A stretch of DNA of 64,000 bases from Eublepharis macularius (GCF_028583425.1 NC_072798.1:9364501-9428500); one strand, 5' to 3'. Shown: positions 53,401 to 63,317, numbered from the stretch's first letter. Numbers and translations are program-made. The notes: a model not told the origin generated them from the sequence alone.

Positions 53401-56400
53401 CTTGCTGGATCAGATAAGTGGTCTATCTGGTCCAGCATCCTTTTTCCAACAGTGGCCAGACAGACGCCACAGGGGAGCCCACTGCCTGGCCAACTGGCAG
53501 CAGGTTTATCTGGGTAGATGGGGAAAATGAGGGTCATGGGAGTATGATGAGTATGGGGCAATGAAAGGGAGGGAGGAGAACCACTTTTGGGCTCTCATGA
53601 TGATGGGATGGAGAAAGGCCACGATCACAAACAGGCATTAGGATCAACATGAGATAGAGTTAAAACTGGTAGCCAGAGGGAAGGGCTGAGCACCTCAAGT
53701 GGGATTTGTTGTATCTGTGAGGATAGTAGTAACAAGGGAGACTAGTGATGATACGGGGAATGTGTGTGCGGTGTTTCCCCAAAACTGCATTTACATAGTG
53801 ATTTAGAGAGGTGGAAATGCTTTGCACACATGATCTCAGCAATCTTTACAACAGCCTTGTATGGTAGGAATGTGCTGGCATCCCCATATTGTGAATATGA
53901 AGCTGCGGTTCTGGCTTGTTCAAAGTCACTTAATAAGTTAGTACTGAGGCCCTATACCTACGAGTACACTGTTAATTATGCTCCTGAAGTAGCAAGGAAT
54001 TTGGGGACAAAATGGATGGAGTTGATTATAGAGGGTAGAAGGCAAAAGAGGGTTGCTTAAAGATGGGTCAGGAAATTGGTATGGTTGTACACGGCTGGGT
54101 TTGGTAGTCAACCTTTTGTTTTCGACTATCCAGATGTAATGTCGAAGGCTTTCACGGCCGGAGAACGATGGCTGTTGTGGGTTTTCCGGGCTGTATTGCC
54201 GTGGTCTTGGCATTGTAGTTCCTGACGTTTCGCCAGCAGCTGTGGCTGGCATCTTCAGAGGTGTAGCACCAAAAGACAGAGATCTCTCAGTGTCTCTCAA
54301 CGTCAGGAACTACAATGCCAAGACCACGGCAATACAGCCCGGAAAACCCACAACAGCTATCCAGATGTAAAATACAAACCCACCCAGTATTTTCTGTAGC
54401 AATAAGACCATTTTCAAACTGAACATTTACTATCTGTGTTAATAAAAGGAAAAAGATTTAAATTTGCTTATTTGTGTGTGTGTTGATGCACTGTAAACTA
54501 CTGGTGTTTGGACGCTTCAATTGTAAGCATAGAAAGTTCTCCTGTAGGAAAGAAATGACAGGTTTTCAAATAAGGAGAATTCATCTCCTTCCTCCTACAA
54601 CAAGCATAAGAAGTTCAAAAGCAGAATAGAGAGAAAACAAACAAAATGTAAATGCTTTGGAGTTCGTTATAACCAGTAATTGCTGTTGTTTGAAGGGCCA
54701 AAACAATACTTGGTTTCAACTCCAATCAGAAAGAATTCATTATAAGACTGTAGAGGAATTACAGTTTTTGCAAGGAGAAGTTGTTGCATCTTAAAGAATA
54801 AAACAGTTTTGGTGGCAAAAGTTCATAGACTAGAGCTTACTTTTTCAGATACAGTTTTGGAAGATAAGAAGAGGCAAAGCTCCAGTATAGAAGAGGATAC
54901 CCTTTGCACGTAGAAAGATGTTGGTATGTCCAGGTGAAAGGATCTATCTCAGCTGATAAAGCTGGGATTGTTTTGTAGTTAAGATCCAGAGATGTAATGT
55001 CAGAGTAGACAGAGCAGGGCTAGATGGCCCAATGGTCTGACTTAGCGAAGGCAGTTTCATATGTTCAAGGCTGCAAATTCTGTGTACAATTACGTGGGAG
55101 TAAAGGTAAAGGTGCCTGCACTGGCGGGCCAGTCAGCTGGAGCATGGGGGGGCGTTAAAGCACTCTGGTGCAGGGAGCGCTTTAAAGTTTAAACTTTCCC
55201 TTACTCCAGCTGACTGGCGGGCCCGGTCCTGCGAACCAGTCTGCAAACCAGCACGGGCCCATTAAAAGTTCATGGTCTGTGGTCCGTGAAACGCAGTGGA
55301 CCACGACGCAGCGGCCCGTGGGTTTTTCCTGGTCCGTGCCCACCTCTAGTTCTGAGTAAGTAGGTTATAGGATGAGACTGCACATCATTGATACTCCTCT
55401 GTGCACTGGGTTTGGAAACACTTTTTAGTCCGAAATCAACAGCAAATCTGGTTATAGAAGAACTCTCTGTTCTTACAGGCTAGATAGTAAAGAGAAGAAG
55501 AGAGAGCCAGTGGGAAATTCCCTTTTCCGTTAGTATAGGATCCAAGCTACAATTTGGTTTCTTTCACGTGCTGCGGGAAATGGAGAGATTTGAAAGAGGA
55601 AAGTAGGTTTGATAGCCATACACAACTACATTACGTAATGGTTGTTCTCATACACATTGTCTTGTGCAATCATTAGTTTTGAGGGTATAAGGGTATCTAA
55701 AATCTTTTAAAACCTTGTTCTGAAAAGTATCTAACTCATAAACATTTTTTCAAAAAAAAATTTCTATTTTTCCTGTGGAAACAAATTTCTGTTTTTCCTG
55801 TGGAAACAATTGGAAAAGCCTATGGACAGAGGGGTGAGGAAAAGACTAAAAATCCTGGGCGTTTTCCACTCCTAACCTTCTCATCCCTGTCTCAGCAAGC
55901 TGTGTTGGTGGAGACAAGGGGGAGCGAGAGGAGATTGCTCAGACCGTGGTGGTCAAAGGGAGAAGGCCCAAAGTTGTCTGTCTATGCTTACAAAATCAAG
56001 GGCATAATTGGCTTACTTGGCTTTGGGAATGATGGCATAGTTGAGTTTGCCTTGGGAATGTATGGGTGTGAGTCCTGATGTGACTATTTTCCTAGCTCTT
56101 TAAGGGTACATGTATTAATGTTGGAATGAGCGTTAGAATATGTATTCAGATTTCTTATTTTAAAGTCACAGTACAGCAGTACCTTTAAAATTCTTTAACA
56201 TTCCTAGTCATCAGAACAAAGTGTTTGCATACCTCAGGTTGCTAAATGAGCACATTTCTGATGTGCAGGAAACCCCTACAGTGTTCCTCCTTTCTAGTGG
56301 CTTTTTAAATACCTGATCCTTATTAAAATTCCTTTTTGTTACAGATGGCCGGACAGATCCAATTTTGGAGGATGTAGGGGAAGCCTTCAAGCTTATGGGG

Positions 56401-56587
56401 GTCAACCTGCATGAACTGGAAGATTACATACTCAATATCGAGCCGGTCACTTTTGCGCATCAAATCCCCTCGTTCCCCGTCAGCAAGAATAATGTCTTGC
56501 AGTTCCCCCAGCCTGGAAGCAAAGATGCAGAAGAGAGGAAAGAGTATATTCCTGATTACATGCCACCCATTGTCTCTTCCCAAGAAG
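47408..56587 (+). CDS. TAF3: TFIID subunit 3, first two coding exons (3' partial)
   Basis: Exon 1 is 47408-47573 (MCESYSRWLLRVSVAQVCQA onward) and exon 2 is 56345-56587 (ends IPDYMPPIVSSQE then GTGAGA). The first 136 codons are present. Residues about 1-85 form the histone fold (VCQALGWDSVQLSACDLLTD, then GEAFKLMGVNLHELEDYI) that pairs with TAF10 in TFIID. The following PSFPVSKNNVLQFPQPGSKD stretch is highly conserved. The C-terminal PHD finger that reads H3K4me3, and the large charged central exon, are not in the window, so intron 2 exceeds 7.4 kb. The start is supported by homology and by A at -3. Confidence 0.95.
47853..47990. repeat. 47-bp hairpin with an extra half-copy in the loop
   Basis: Arms 47853-47899 and 47944-47990 pair with one mismatch (AACATGCAAT(T/C)TATGCAG core, AGCTATATCATACAGTC inner end). 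The loop repeats AAATTAAATAGCTATATCAT again. ATATAGTGATTTTTA occurs at 47767-47781 and 47992-48006, flanking the structure. Confidence 0.75.
48060..48525 (+). mobile_element. CR1-type LINE 3' end
   Basis: CTAACCATTAGGAAGAATTT, GGAACAGGCTTCCTCTGGAG and GAGGCTAGATGGCCATCTGA to CCTGCATTGTGTAGGGAGG are hallmark CR1 3' sequence. Confidence 0.8.
48538..49320 (-). mobile_element. Penelope-like element family B, 3' part with endonuclease frame
   Basis: From 49320 down, it covers a zinc-binding segment and GIY-YIG endonuclease (frame 49197-48736), then an untranslated region of about 200 bp. It ends in the GTCTTAAAGGTGCTACTGGA arm that recurs, often inverted, through the window. It is 5' truncated, so the reverse transcriptase is absent. 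This copy is the key that identifies the orphan arms. Confidence 0.85.
48736..49197 (-). CDS. GIY-YIG endonuclease domain of a Penelope-like retroelement
   Basis: 153 residues without a stop. A Cys cluster (CNRPRCQLCP, then MCQLCP) precedes SALYIGQTGQPLRKRINGHK, a GIY-YIG-like core with the Arg and His expected for PLEs (the module appears as ..Y..LYIGQT). Then GEHFNLPGHSIKDLKV follows, and the C-terminal AAAELEFICKFDSVRLGLNR with YEWLSYYQN. It cuts target DNA during retrotransposition in intact elements. As a 5'-truncated fragment it is unlikely to be expressed as an active protein. Confidence 0.8.
   Translation of the reverse strand: MTSRVTSTGTRPCNRPRCQLCPHIYPGNTITGPNGINYTISGSYSCSSSNMIYALMCQLCPSALYIGQTGQPLRKRINGHKSDIKNGNIQKPVGEHFNLPGHSIKDLKVTVVQQKPFKNRIQQAAAELEFICKFDSVRLGLNRDYEWLSYYQN
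49444..49755. mobile_element. hAT-type miniature elements (TAGGGTTGCCA family), nested or tandem
   Basis: TAGGGTTGCCAGGTCTTAAC at 49446 and TAGGGTTGCCAGCTCCAAGT at 49546 are two left-end-like starts. One right end, CACCTGGAGGTTGCCATCCC, lies near 49745. The second copy may lie inside or beside the first. A worn relative follows at 49995-50150. Confidence 0.65.
50155..50300 (-). mobile_element. Diverged Penelope-like 3' end, antisense arm
   Basis: GTTGGGTAGTTGTGTTGGTC, AGTCCAGTGGCACCTTAGAG and GTGTAAGCTTTCGAGAGCC, ending at CTTCACACAAATTCATGG. Confidence 0.6.
50518..50670. mobile_element. Fold-back Penelope-like 3' end, diverged
   Basis: CCTGTAGCACCTTTGAGACC..GAGAATCAAAGCTCCCTATC pairs with CTGACAAGGGAGCTTTGACT..AAGCTCATAGCTTGGAAAA. 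The right arm stops early. Confidence 0.6.
50832..51960 (-). mobile_element. LINE-type 3' region, reverse orientation, split by a solo LTR
   Basis: The tail is reversed at 50832 (ATTTATTTACTTACATTATT, CGCCTTTCTCACTGAGACTC). The body runs to 51126 and continues at 51646 (TCTCTGAGACCACTTCC) to about 51960 (GGTAGGCTGTTCCATAAGAT inside). Removing 51127-51645 restores the order seen in the relative at 62570-62830. Confidence 0.72.
51122..51645 (+). mobile_element. Solo LTR, 514 bp, 5-bp duplication
   Basis: The element 51127-51640 starts TGTCATGTATGCC and ends AAGGACTGACA. AATAAA lies at 51575-51580. GCATC flanks it exactly (51122-51126, 51641-51645). It has the same termini and size as the LTR at 44854-45368, but the interior looks different, so they are separate families or old relatives. 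Confidence 0.87.
51970..52180. mobile_element. hAT-type miniature element (TAGGGTTGCCA family), worn
   Basis: GGGGAAATTCTTGGAGATTT, GGTATAATGCCATAGAGTGC and GAGATCTCCAGCCACCACCT align with the 1491 copy in reverse, but both termini are degraded. Confidence 0.6.
52430..52550 (-). mobile_element. Diverged Penelope-like 3' end, antisense arm
   Basis: AAACCCAGTGGCACCTTAGA, CAGGGTATGAGCTTTTGAGA and CTTCTTCAGATACC match the subfamily at 868-993. Confidence 0.55.
52798..53130 (-). mobile_element. LINE 3' region, reverse orientation
   Basis: CTACC tandem repeats, then CTCTTCCTGCAAGCAGGCTC, a C/G-rich stretch at 52996-53025 and TCTTGCAGGCCCAGCAGAAA. It is a relative of 42124-42472. Confidence 0.55.
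53395..53510 (+). mobile_element. CR1-type LINE fragment
   Basis: TAGCCTTGCTGGATCAGATA, GTCCAGCATCCTTTTTCCAA and AGTGGCCAGACAGACGCC match a block common in sauropsid CR1 elements. Confidence 0.55.
54126..54370. mobile_element. Fold-back Penelope-like insertion (family A), 217 bp, with 14-bp duplication
   Basis: The insert 54140-54356 begins TGTCGAAGGCTTTCACGG and reads inward through the whole family-A 3' region to GAGATCTCTCAGTGTCTCTC. It switches near 54299 to AACGTCAGGAACTACAATGC and ends CCCACAACAG. CTATCCAGATGTAA flanks it perfectly (54126-54139, 54357-54370). Confidence 0.9.
55100..55350. mobile_element. Possible truncated hAT-type element related to 4083-4722
   Basis: The right edge CGTGCCCACCTCTAG resembles the 4083 family terminus (CGTGCCCATCTCTA). 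An internal palindrome pairs CCAGTCAGCTGGAG (55129) with CTCCAGCTGACTGG (55204). The left terminus is missing. Confidence 0.45.
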
Positions 56588-56873
56588 GTGAGAAATTACT
56601 CACTTCTCTGTTTTTATTTTTACCTATTTGTTTCCGAGCGTGGCTTGTGTGCATTTGCTTCAGGCAGCCCAGCCTCTGCTGCCTGCGATGGCAGTTCACC
56701 GTCGTTCAACAGGGTGCAAGAATAAAATTGGTCCCGAGGATATACTACTTCTGTACAGTTTCCCTGCAATTTGTGAGGGAGGAATTAAATGTTGTAATAA
56801 TGCTTGAAGTGGGAATGGATATGGGGGGAAAGGGCACTTGGCTGTCCAAATCCACAAAGGGAGGGCTGTCCGT

Positions 56874-57075
56874 TTCTCCAGAGGAGTTAGCCATGTTAGT
56901 CTGTAGTTGCAAAATAGTACAGTCCAGTAGCACCTTTTAAGACTAACCAACTTTATTGCAGCATAAGCTTTCGAGAACCTCTTGCATCTGACGAAGAGAG
57001 CTGTGGTTCTCAAAAGCTTATTCTACAATAAAGTTGGTCAGTCTTAAAGGTGCTACTGGACTCTTTACTATCCAC
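56874..57075. mobile_element. Fold-back Penelope-like 3' end (family B)
   Basis: The left arm CCAGAGGAGTTAGCCATGTT..ATAAGCTTTCGAGAACC stops short. The right arm TTGCATCTGACGAAGAGAGC..GGTGCTACTGGACTCTTTAC is complete. It begins about 290 bp after TAF3 exon 2. Confidence 0.75.
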
Positions 57076-57327
57076 TTCTGTAATTTTACACTAGTGTAAA
57101 TGGTCAAGGATTTAGCAAATTGGAAATCAATTTATTTTAAAGCAAGTGTATCCCACCTTTCCTGTTAAGAGCCCAAGGCAGCTAACATTGTTCATTTAAA
57201 AATCCACTGATCCAAGGAATACACCAAATAGACCTCTAATGCACACATCAAATAGACACAATGCCTTCACAAAAATGTTCTCCAGAAGGCCAGTGGTTAT
57301 GTGCTCCTATAGGTCTCCCTGCCCTGA

Positions 57328-57535
57328 CCTGGATAACCCAGGTGAGTCTGATCTTGTCAGATCTCAGAAGCTAAGCAGGGTCAGCCTTGGTTAGTAATTA
57401 GATGGGAGACCTCCAGCGAAGATCAGGGTTGCGGAGGCAGGCAATGGCAAACCACCTCTGCTAGTCTCTTGATATAAAAACCCCAGCAGGGATTGCCATA
57501 AGTCATTTATGGCTTGAGGGCACCCTCCATCTCCT
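57328..57535 (+). mobile_element. 5S-rRNA-derived SINE, full length
   Basis: CTGACCTGGATAACCCAGG, GATCTTGTCAGATCTCAGAA with GCTAAGCAGGGTCAGCC, AATTAGATGGGAGACCTCC, and the tail body GGCAATGGCAAACCACCTCT to GGCTTGAGGGCACC. The 5S internal promoter boxes are recognisable. Confidence 0.85.
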
Positions 57536-58781
57536 AAGTCTCTTCAGGGAGCTTGTTCCATAGCAGTGGAACCGTGTAAAGCACAGGAGTGGATTGTGGC
57601 CAAGCATGCTTCGGTCAAGGAAGCCCCAGACAGCAGGTTTGGGTCTGAGGAGCCCATAGTTTGCTCACAGGCTTATCCAGGGGTATTTAGGCCTGAGGTC
57701 CAATTTCTGCTTAGCCCTTGATATTGTTGGATCTGGACAAACACCCGAGTCTTGGATTCAGTCACCCATCTGTAAAATGAGCTGCTGTCAGGCAGAGCAA
57801 AGGAAGGCTTGTAAGAAAGCTCCTTTGATAAAACGATTCAGTAGAACCCAACATTCAGCAAATCAGGTTGCCGATTGGACCAGTGAAGCTGACGTGTAAA
57901 TGACCTGGTTGCCAAATGGTAAGAATCTTCTTTAGGTGATCTGGCTGGGAAGCTTTTTAAGATAAAGCAGAGTTTTGTGTTTGTTTTTTCATTCCCTTCA
58001 GAGAGCAGACATGCCGCAGATAATTATCATAGGTACACTTGGTTGCATCTAACCAGTTTCCTGTGAGAAAAATGGAGAATTCTCTGCCTTCCTCCTTCAT
58101 TCAGTAGCCCCTTTTATCACCCCCGAAGGCTGCATTGCAGACCGGGGGATGTATGTGGAACAGGAGGTTTCAATAAGGAGGGTGTGCGTGGGGGGCTTGC
58201 CCTTCATTCTTTTTACACCTCTGGAAAAGCTGGTGGGATCCTGCCTGTCACAGCGATAATGTATTTTGTAAGCTAGTGACTTCTGTGGTTTATTTGCAAG
58301 GCTTCTTGCAAATATTTATTTGCAAAGGCTTCTTGCAAATAAACCATGCCTCAGGACCCACTAAGAGAGATGCATAGCAATATATCAATGAAGATAAATG
58401 GTGCAAAGAACTGGGGATGTACACAGTCCAAATGCCAATTTCAAATAATTGCTGGAGGGGAAGGAGAATTTTTAGGCTTTCACATTCGGTCCTCTGCTAA
58501 TTAGGCATTTATAGATAATAACATAAACCCAAAAGAGTCCTGATGAATCTGTATCAAAGACCGTTCTGGTCAGGCATCGCATTTCTCAGTCCCCTGTGCC
58601 CCCGATGCGTATGGGACAGCTGGGGACAGCAGACTGAAGGTGGCTGTCTTAATGCCCTGCTCTGTTTTTGTAACAAGCCCTTACGTGCTGCAGAAAAAAT
58701 GAAGCTTGCAGCTCTTAAGATTGTCAGTCTCATCAAATATTGCCGGTTGATTTCCCTGTTATTTGACTTTGGTTGAATAAC

Positions 58782-59032
58782 AACAACATAACAACATTCG
58801 ATTTATATACCGCCCTTCAGGACAACTTAACACCCACTCAGAGTAGTTTACAAAGTCTGTTGTTATTATTTCCATAACAATCACCTTGTGAGGTGGGTGG
58901 GGCTGAGAGAGCCCTGAGAACCTGTGACTGACCCAAGGTCACCCAGCTAGTTTAAAGTGGAGGAGTGGGGAATCAAACCAGTTTTCCAGATTAGAGTCCT
59001 GCCACTCTTAACCACTACACCAAACTGAATAT
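58782..59032 (-). mobile_element. tRNA-derived SINE, Sauria-SINE-like
   Basis: The reverse complement of a near-complete copy, from CGATTTATATACCGCCCTTC to CTTAACCACTACACCAAACT. CATTACACCAAACTAAATAT just after is a short partial repeat of the end. Confidence 0.82.
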
Positions 59033-59149
59033 TCATTACACCAAACTAAATATTGTCCAAATGATTTTTGTGACACCTTTAATGAAGAACAAATTTAATG
59101 TAACATAATGTAAAAGGTGTGTGTGTGTGTGAGAGAGAGAGAATTTTTT

Positions 59150-59740
59150 TATTTTTTTAATTTATTTTTTATTTTATTGTATTTGTATTCTGCCCTCCCC
59201 GCGAGCAGGCTCAGGGCGGATAACAGCATTAAGAACATTTAAAACATTCCATATAAAACATTTAAAAGCATCATACAAAAATATAAAAAAATAGCAGCAC
59301 TTTTTTTCCTGATGGCGGCAATACAGTTAATAACAAATAATGCAACTGTGCAATTGAACATAGCAGCAGCTTAAGAACAGTGATGGGCAGCTCTCATAGG
59401 GTGGGGGGTAGATGTTGTATCCTCCTGCCAGTGGAGGCCCAGCCTCAGCCATAAGCCTGGCGGTACAACTCTGTCTTACAGGCCTGGCAGAAAGATAGTA
59501 GATCCTGCCGGGCCCTGGTCTCTGTAGACAGAGCGTTCCACCAGGTAGGAGCCAGGACTGAGAAAGCTCTGGCTCTAGTTGAGGCCAGGCAGGCCTCCTT
59601 GGAGCCAGGGACTGATAACGATTTCTTTCCTCCCTATCTGTGGGTCCTCTGGGGAATATATACGAGGAGAGATGGTCCCTCAGGTATGCTGGCCCCAGTC
59701 TGCACAGGGCCTTAATATACAGTCCACTCAGAGTGGATGT
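59150..59740 (-). mobile_element. L2/CR1-type LINE 3' end with ORF2 terminus
   Basis: The reverse tail is followed by GCCCTCCCCGCGAGCAGGCT, TACAGGCCTGGCAGAAAGAT and AGACAGAGCGTTCCACCAGG. A frame that ends the ORF2-like protein (LYIKALCRLGPAYLRDHLSS) lies at its upstream edge. Confidence 0.72.
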
Positions 59741-59784
59741 GGACCACTTCACTAGGGTGAATCTGAATGGCGTGTACACAAACA

Positions 59785-59935
59785 AGGAAAAAAATGTGCC
59801 ATCAGGTTGCAACTAACTCACGGTGGTCCCATCTACATGGTGTTCTAGTTAAGAGACAAGCGGAGGTGGTTTGCCATTGCCTTCCTCTGCGTAGCAGCCC
59901 CAGTCTTCTGTGGTGGCCTCCTATTAAAGGAGGTA
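59785..59935 (-). mobile_element. SINE fragment related to the 5S-SINE body
   Basis: GTGCCATCAGGTTGCAACTA, GGTGGTTTGCCATTGCCTTC and CCCAGTCTTCTGTGGTGGCC match the non-5S body of the 5S-derived SINEs. Confidence 0.55.
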
Positions 59936-59939
59936 TAAT

Positions 59940-60260
59940 TATATTTTGTAGAAAAGGAGTTACTCCAAGTCTCTGTTAAGTCCAAGTCTAATAGTTCCAA
60001 ATCCGCATATGAATTCCAACACTGCTGCTTCTGGAAAGAGTCTCCCCTTGTAATTTTTCTGCTGACATTTTCAATTTTTAAAGCTCTCACTGAATGCTCA
60101 GGGAAGTTGAAATGCTCCTTCATTGGTTTCTGTGTTTTTTCCATTTTGAATGTCTGACTTGTCTCTCTTTATTCTTGCAAAGAGATCGTGCAGTTCGGTC
60201 GGTGTAAACGGCAGAGCAGAATTGTTGGTATACGATAGGGGGTACTCCAGTGAATGGGAA
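59940..60260 (-). pseudogene. Penelope-like endonuclease remnant, third family
   Basis: The minus translation includes KSDIQNG, then KPMKEHFNFPEHSVRALKIE and ELLDLDLTETWSNSFSTKYN. It is parallel to the intact frame at 48736-49197, but the GIY-YIG core is broken by substitutions and frame changes. Confidence 0.65.
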
Positions 60261-60581
60261 CTGCAATGGCGTCACTTGAGCGAGCAGGGCTGGTTTGTTT
60301 CAGGGGCTCGTCCTTTCCCCCTCCAGTATATATTCCATTTTTGCTGGTTGGTTGCTGCTCAAGAACAGGGGTGGGAGCTGCCTGAAAGCAAGGACTGGGT
60401 AGGGAAAGGAGTTGAAAATGGCCTTTGTAGAGGTTTATGGTACCATATGGTTTATGGTATGCCTGCATTTGGACTGTCGTATGCAGTTTTGGTCTTTGTA
60501 TCTCAAACTGCATTTTGTAGTGCAGAAAACCAATTAAAACTTACCAAGGGCTGGAACACTTTCCCTATATGGAAATATAGA

Positions 60582-60880
60582 TCCAGAGGAGTTAGTCGTG
60601 TTAGTCTGTAGTAGCAAAAATAGAACAGAGTCCAGTAGCACCTTAAAGACTAACCAACTTTACTGTAGCATAAGCTTTCGAGAATCACAGTTCTCTTCTT
60701 CAGATGCATGGAGGACAAGAAGAAACTGGTCAGATATATAGGTGGAGAGAGGAGAGGTGAGTAGATGCAATCAGTAGCTTCTGATAATGAAATCAGTTAC
60801 TTCTGATACTGAGATAACCATTCATAGTCTCTATTCAATCCAAGCCTGACTGAAATTATCAGAAGTAACTGATGGGAGCT
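60582..60880 (-). mobile_element. Penelope-like 3' end (family B) with end of coding region
   Basis: From 60860 down: the end of the endonuclease (LNRDYEWL-type codons near 60840), the untranslated block shared with 48600-48735 (CAGATATATAGGTGGAGAGA), and the terminal arm to AACACGACTAACTCCTCTGG. No inverted partner. Confidence 0.75.
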
Positions 60881-62229
60881 TTTAAATTTAATTTAGTAGT
60901 TTGGAGCTTTTTAATTTAGAGAAAAGATTATTTAAATGGGAACACGATAGAGATTTATCCAAGTATGCATATGGTGAAGAAAGTGGAGAGAAACAGAGAG
61001 TGTTTGTTTATTCCTTCTTCCAAAATCCTAGAACTCATGAGTACATATTGGCATTGATGGGCAGCAGATTTGAGACAAAAGTGATGCTGAACTAAATGGA
61101 CTATTGGTCTGTTCCAGCAGAGCAGCTCTTACAGCCTCTTCTTAAACCTGAAGGAAGTGCAAATAATGCTGTAGTGAATGCAGATGTATAGTTTGTAAAA
61201 TTGTGTAGGCTATGTTTAAATTTAGCAAAAGTTAGCCTTGGTAGTCCACCCTCATGTCAAGGCAATAGTGGGCATTAGGAAATAGTTTTCTTTTTGAGAA
61301 GACTACTGATCTGTTTTGTTCAGTCTGCTCCAGTAATAATTAGTAACTATATTGTCATGGGTTTGATTTTTGTTGTTATTGCTGTTATTGCTTGTGGAAC
61401 ATTTTTTATTCAACACACTCTTGTTTAATACGCATGGTGGCCAGCAGGTGTTGCTCTCCTGCTTTGCAAAACTTGGACCCGGCGCTCTTCTACACCCCTT
61501 GCTAGATTGAATGAGTGGAAGCTGCAGATTTAAAGAAGTTACCGTATTTGGGATAATTCTGCAATATTGACAAAGAGAGCTTTGACTCTCGAAAGCTTAT
61601 TCACTAATTAATAGAGCAACTTCATATCTAGGGGTAGGTGGATTCCTAAATGGAGATATTCTGTATAACCTGGATTAGAAAGCTTGTTCAGTACCAAGTA
61701 CCGCAGCAGAAATGGAGAATAAGCTAAACTGTTTATTTGGATGTGTGTTTTTAATATAATATGTATGCAGCAGTGGTTACCAATACACAGTCGGTGGGTA
61801 CTTTTCATGTTGAGTGGACTGTTTGAGAGCACTTACTGTGGTCATAACACATCAGTGAAGCATCGTATGGGAGTGCAGATCCGGAGGGCCGATGTGGCAT
61901 GAAAGTTTGTGTGTATAATTAGGATTCAGCGCTTAGCCCTGAAGCTCAGCTTTGTCATGTCAAGTTCTCTCAGCCTATCCTACCTAGAATTGTTGTGAGG
62001 ATCAAATGAAGGAGAGGAGAACCATGTGCCCCAACATGAGTACTTTTGGGAAAGGGCAGGTTAAAAAATGACAAACTGATCGGTCAAAAATAGCACTTTT
62101 TGCTATTTTGTACTCACTGCAGCTTTTACAAAAAGAGAGACAAAACACTAGCCGACAGATACTCATCTGTCTGTTACTTACCGACCCTCCTCAAAACATT
62201 GGCTAAACTTCTAAATCGATTGAGATAAA

Positions 62230-62540
62230 TAGGGGATGAATTTAATTAATTTATTTACTTTATCTACAGCCCGCCTTTTTTGCTGAGACTCAGTGGATTA
62301 CACAGTATATAACAATGCAATCAGAGGGCATGATAGCATGAGATAGCTTGATAGGGAAAAGAAGAGGAAACCGAAATGAAAAAAATGAAGCCGTGGTGTG
62401 CTTTTGAACGCAACGTGTATGAGAATTATAGAGGCTCAGAGGAAATAGAGTAGGTTTTGGAAAGCAGAGGGGCTTGAAGGCCATGAGTGAAGCACCCGTG
62501 AAGAGGAGGCTCGTGTTGGAGGACAGCAAAAAGAAGATGG
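62230..62540 (-). mobile_element. LINE-type 3' region, reverse orientation
   Basis: ATTTATTTACTTTATCTACA and CCGCCTTTTTTGCTGAGACT, then GAGGAGGCTCGTGTTGGAGG. It is next to a second copy at 62570. Confidence 0.55.
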
Positions 62541-62569
62541 GCAGGATTTGAGCAGCACATCCTGTCTGT

Positions 62570-62830
62570 CTGTCTGTCTATGACATCATTTATAGTCCAC
62601 TTTTCTCACTGAGACTCAAGGTGGATAACACAGTGTGAGATACAGTCAGTATCGGGGACATTTCCATAAACAATGCCATAGGGTAAATAGAAACAAGTTC
62701 ACAAAGACATAGCATTAGTAGGAATCCAATACAACATAGTGGTGAGGTCTATGGTTCCTAACTCATTAGCGGATCATCTGAGATCACCTCCCTACAATAC
62801 AGCCCTCCTATCTGAGTAAAAACTGTTTTG
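62570..62830 (-). mobile_element. LINE-type 3' region, reverse orientation, uninterrupted reference copy
   Basis: CATTTATAGTCCACTTTTCT to CAATACAGCCCTCCTATCTG. It is preceded by a CTGT tetranucleotide run (62563-62580). It gives the empty-site order for the LTR at 51127. Confidence 0.6.
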
Positions 62831-62910
62831 GTTACCTTAGATACCAACAAGATTTTCAGGGTATAAGCTTTTGATAGTCAGAGCTGTCTTCTTCAGATAT
62901 CAAGAGGATG
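62831..62910 (-). mobile_element. Penelope-like 3' scrap
   Basis: GATACCAACAAGATTTTCAG, GGGTATAAGCTTTTGATAGT and CTTCTTCAGATATCAAG fit the diverged antisense arms. Confidence 0.5.
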
Positions 62911-63315
62911 GTAGGAGTGGGGGGGCCCCATGAATAGAGTGTCCTCGTCAGATGTTGTCTGAGCTGCTGTGATGTCACAGAATGTTCTGGAGAAACGTCT
63001 CGCATGAGCCAGGTGTGGAAAGAGGCTGTAGATATTGCCTGCTTCTGCTGTATGTGAAACCGACAACATGATTGCATAAAAATACCTGCAATATGACTTC
63101 GCCTGTTGGAACAACAGGGACAGCCCGACTCTATTGCTTCAAATTCACTTAAATCTAACTCTCTTAATTTCAGTGCAGCAGAGATAGCTGTTGGTTTTCA
63201 AACATCAGGAATCTCAGAAGCAGAGCTCCTTTGGAGTGCTACGCTACTGCAGGCAAACAGCCGTGCTCTGCCAGTGGGAACTGTATAGCCGGTGATTTTG
63301 CACCCCCTTCCACTC

Positions 63316-63317
<2 letters not shown>

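Larger units (their letters stand above)
47574..56344 (+). other. TAF3: TAF3 intron 1
   Basis: 8.8 kb made mostly of repeats (CR1, PLE with endonuclease frame, hAT-type relatives, LINE tails, a solo LTR, fold-back PLE). 53135-53390 and 53560-54060 contain purine-rich diverged sequence that I cannot name. 54400-55060 and 55360-56340 show nothing recognisable. Confidence 0.6.

Noticed and set aside
53082-53561. 159-residue minus-strand frame
   Set aside because: It spans a CR1 fragment and purine-rich DNA without conserved motifs.
56588-56725. Continuation of the TAF3 frame after exon 2
   Set aside because: The frame runs past a good GTGAGA donor and loses TAF3 similarity; treated as intron.
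57340-57420. Possible 5S rRNA gene
   Set aside because: The 5S similarity covers only the internal promoter region and continues into a SINE body; not a functional 5S gene.
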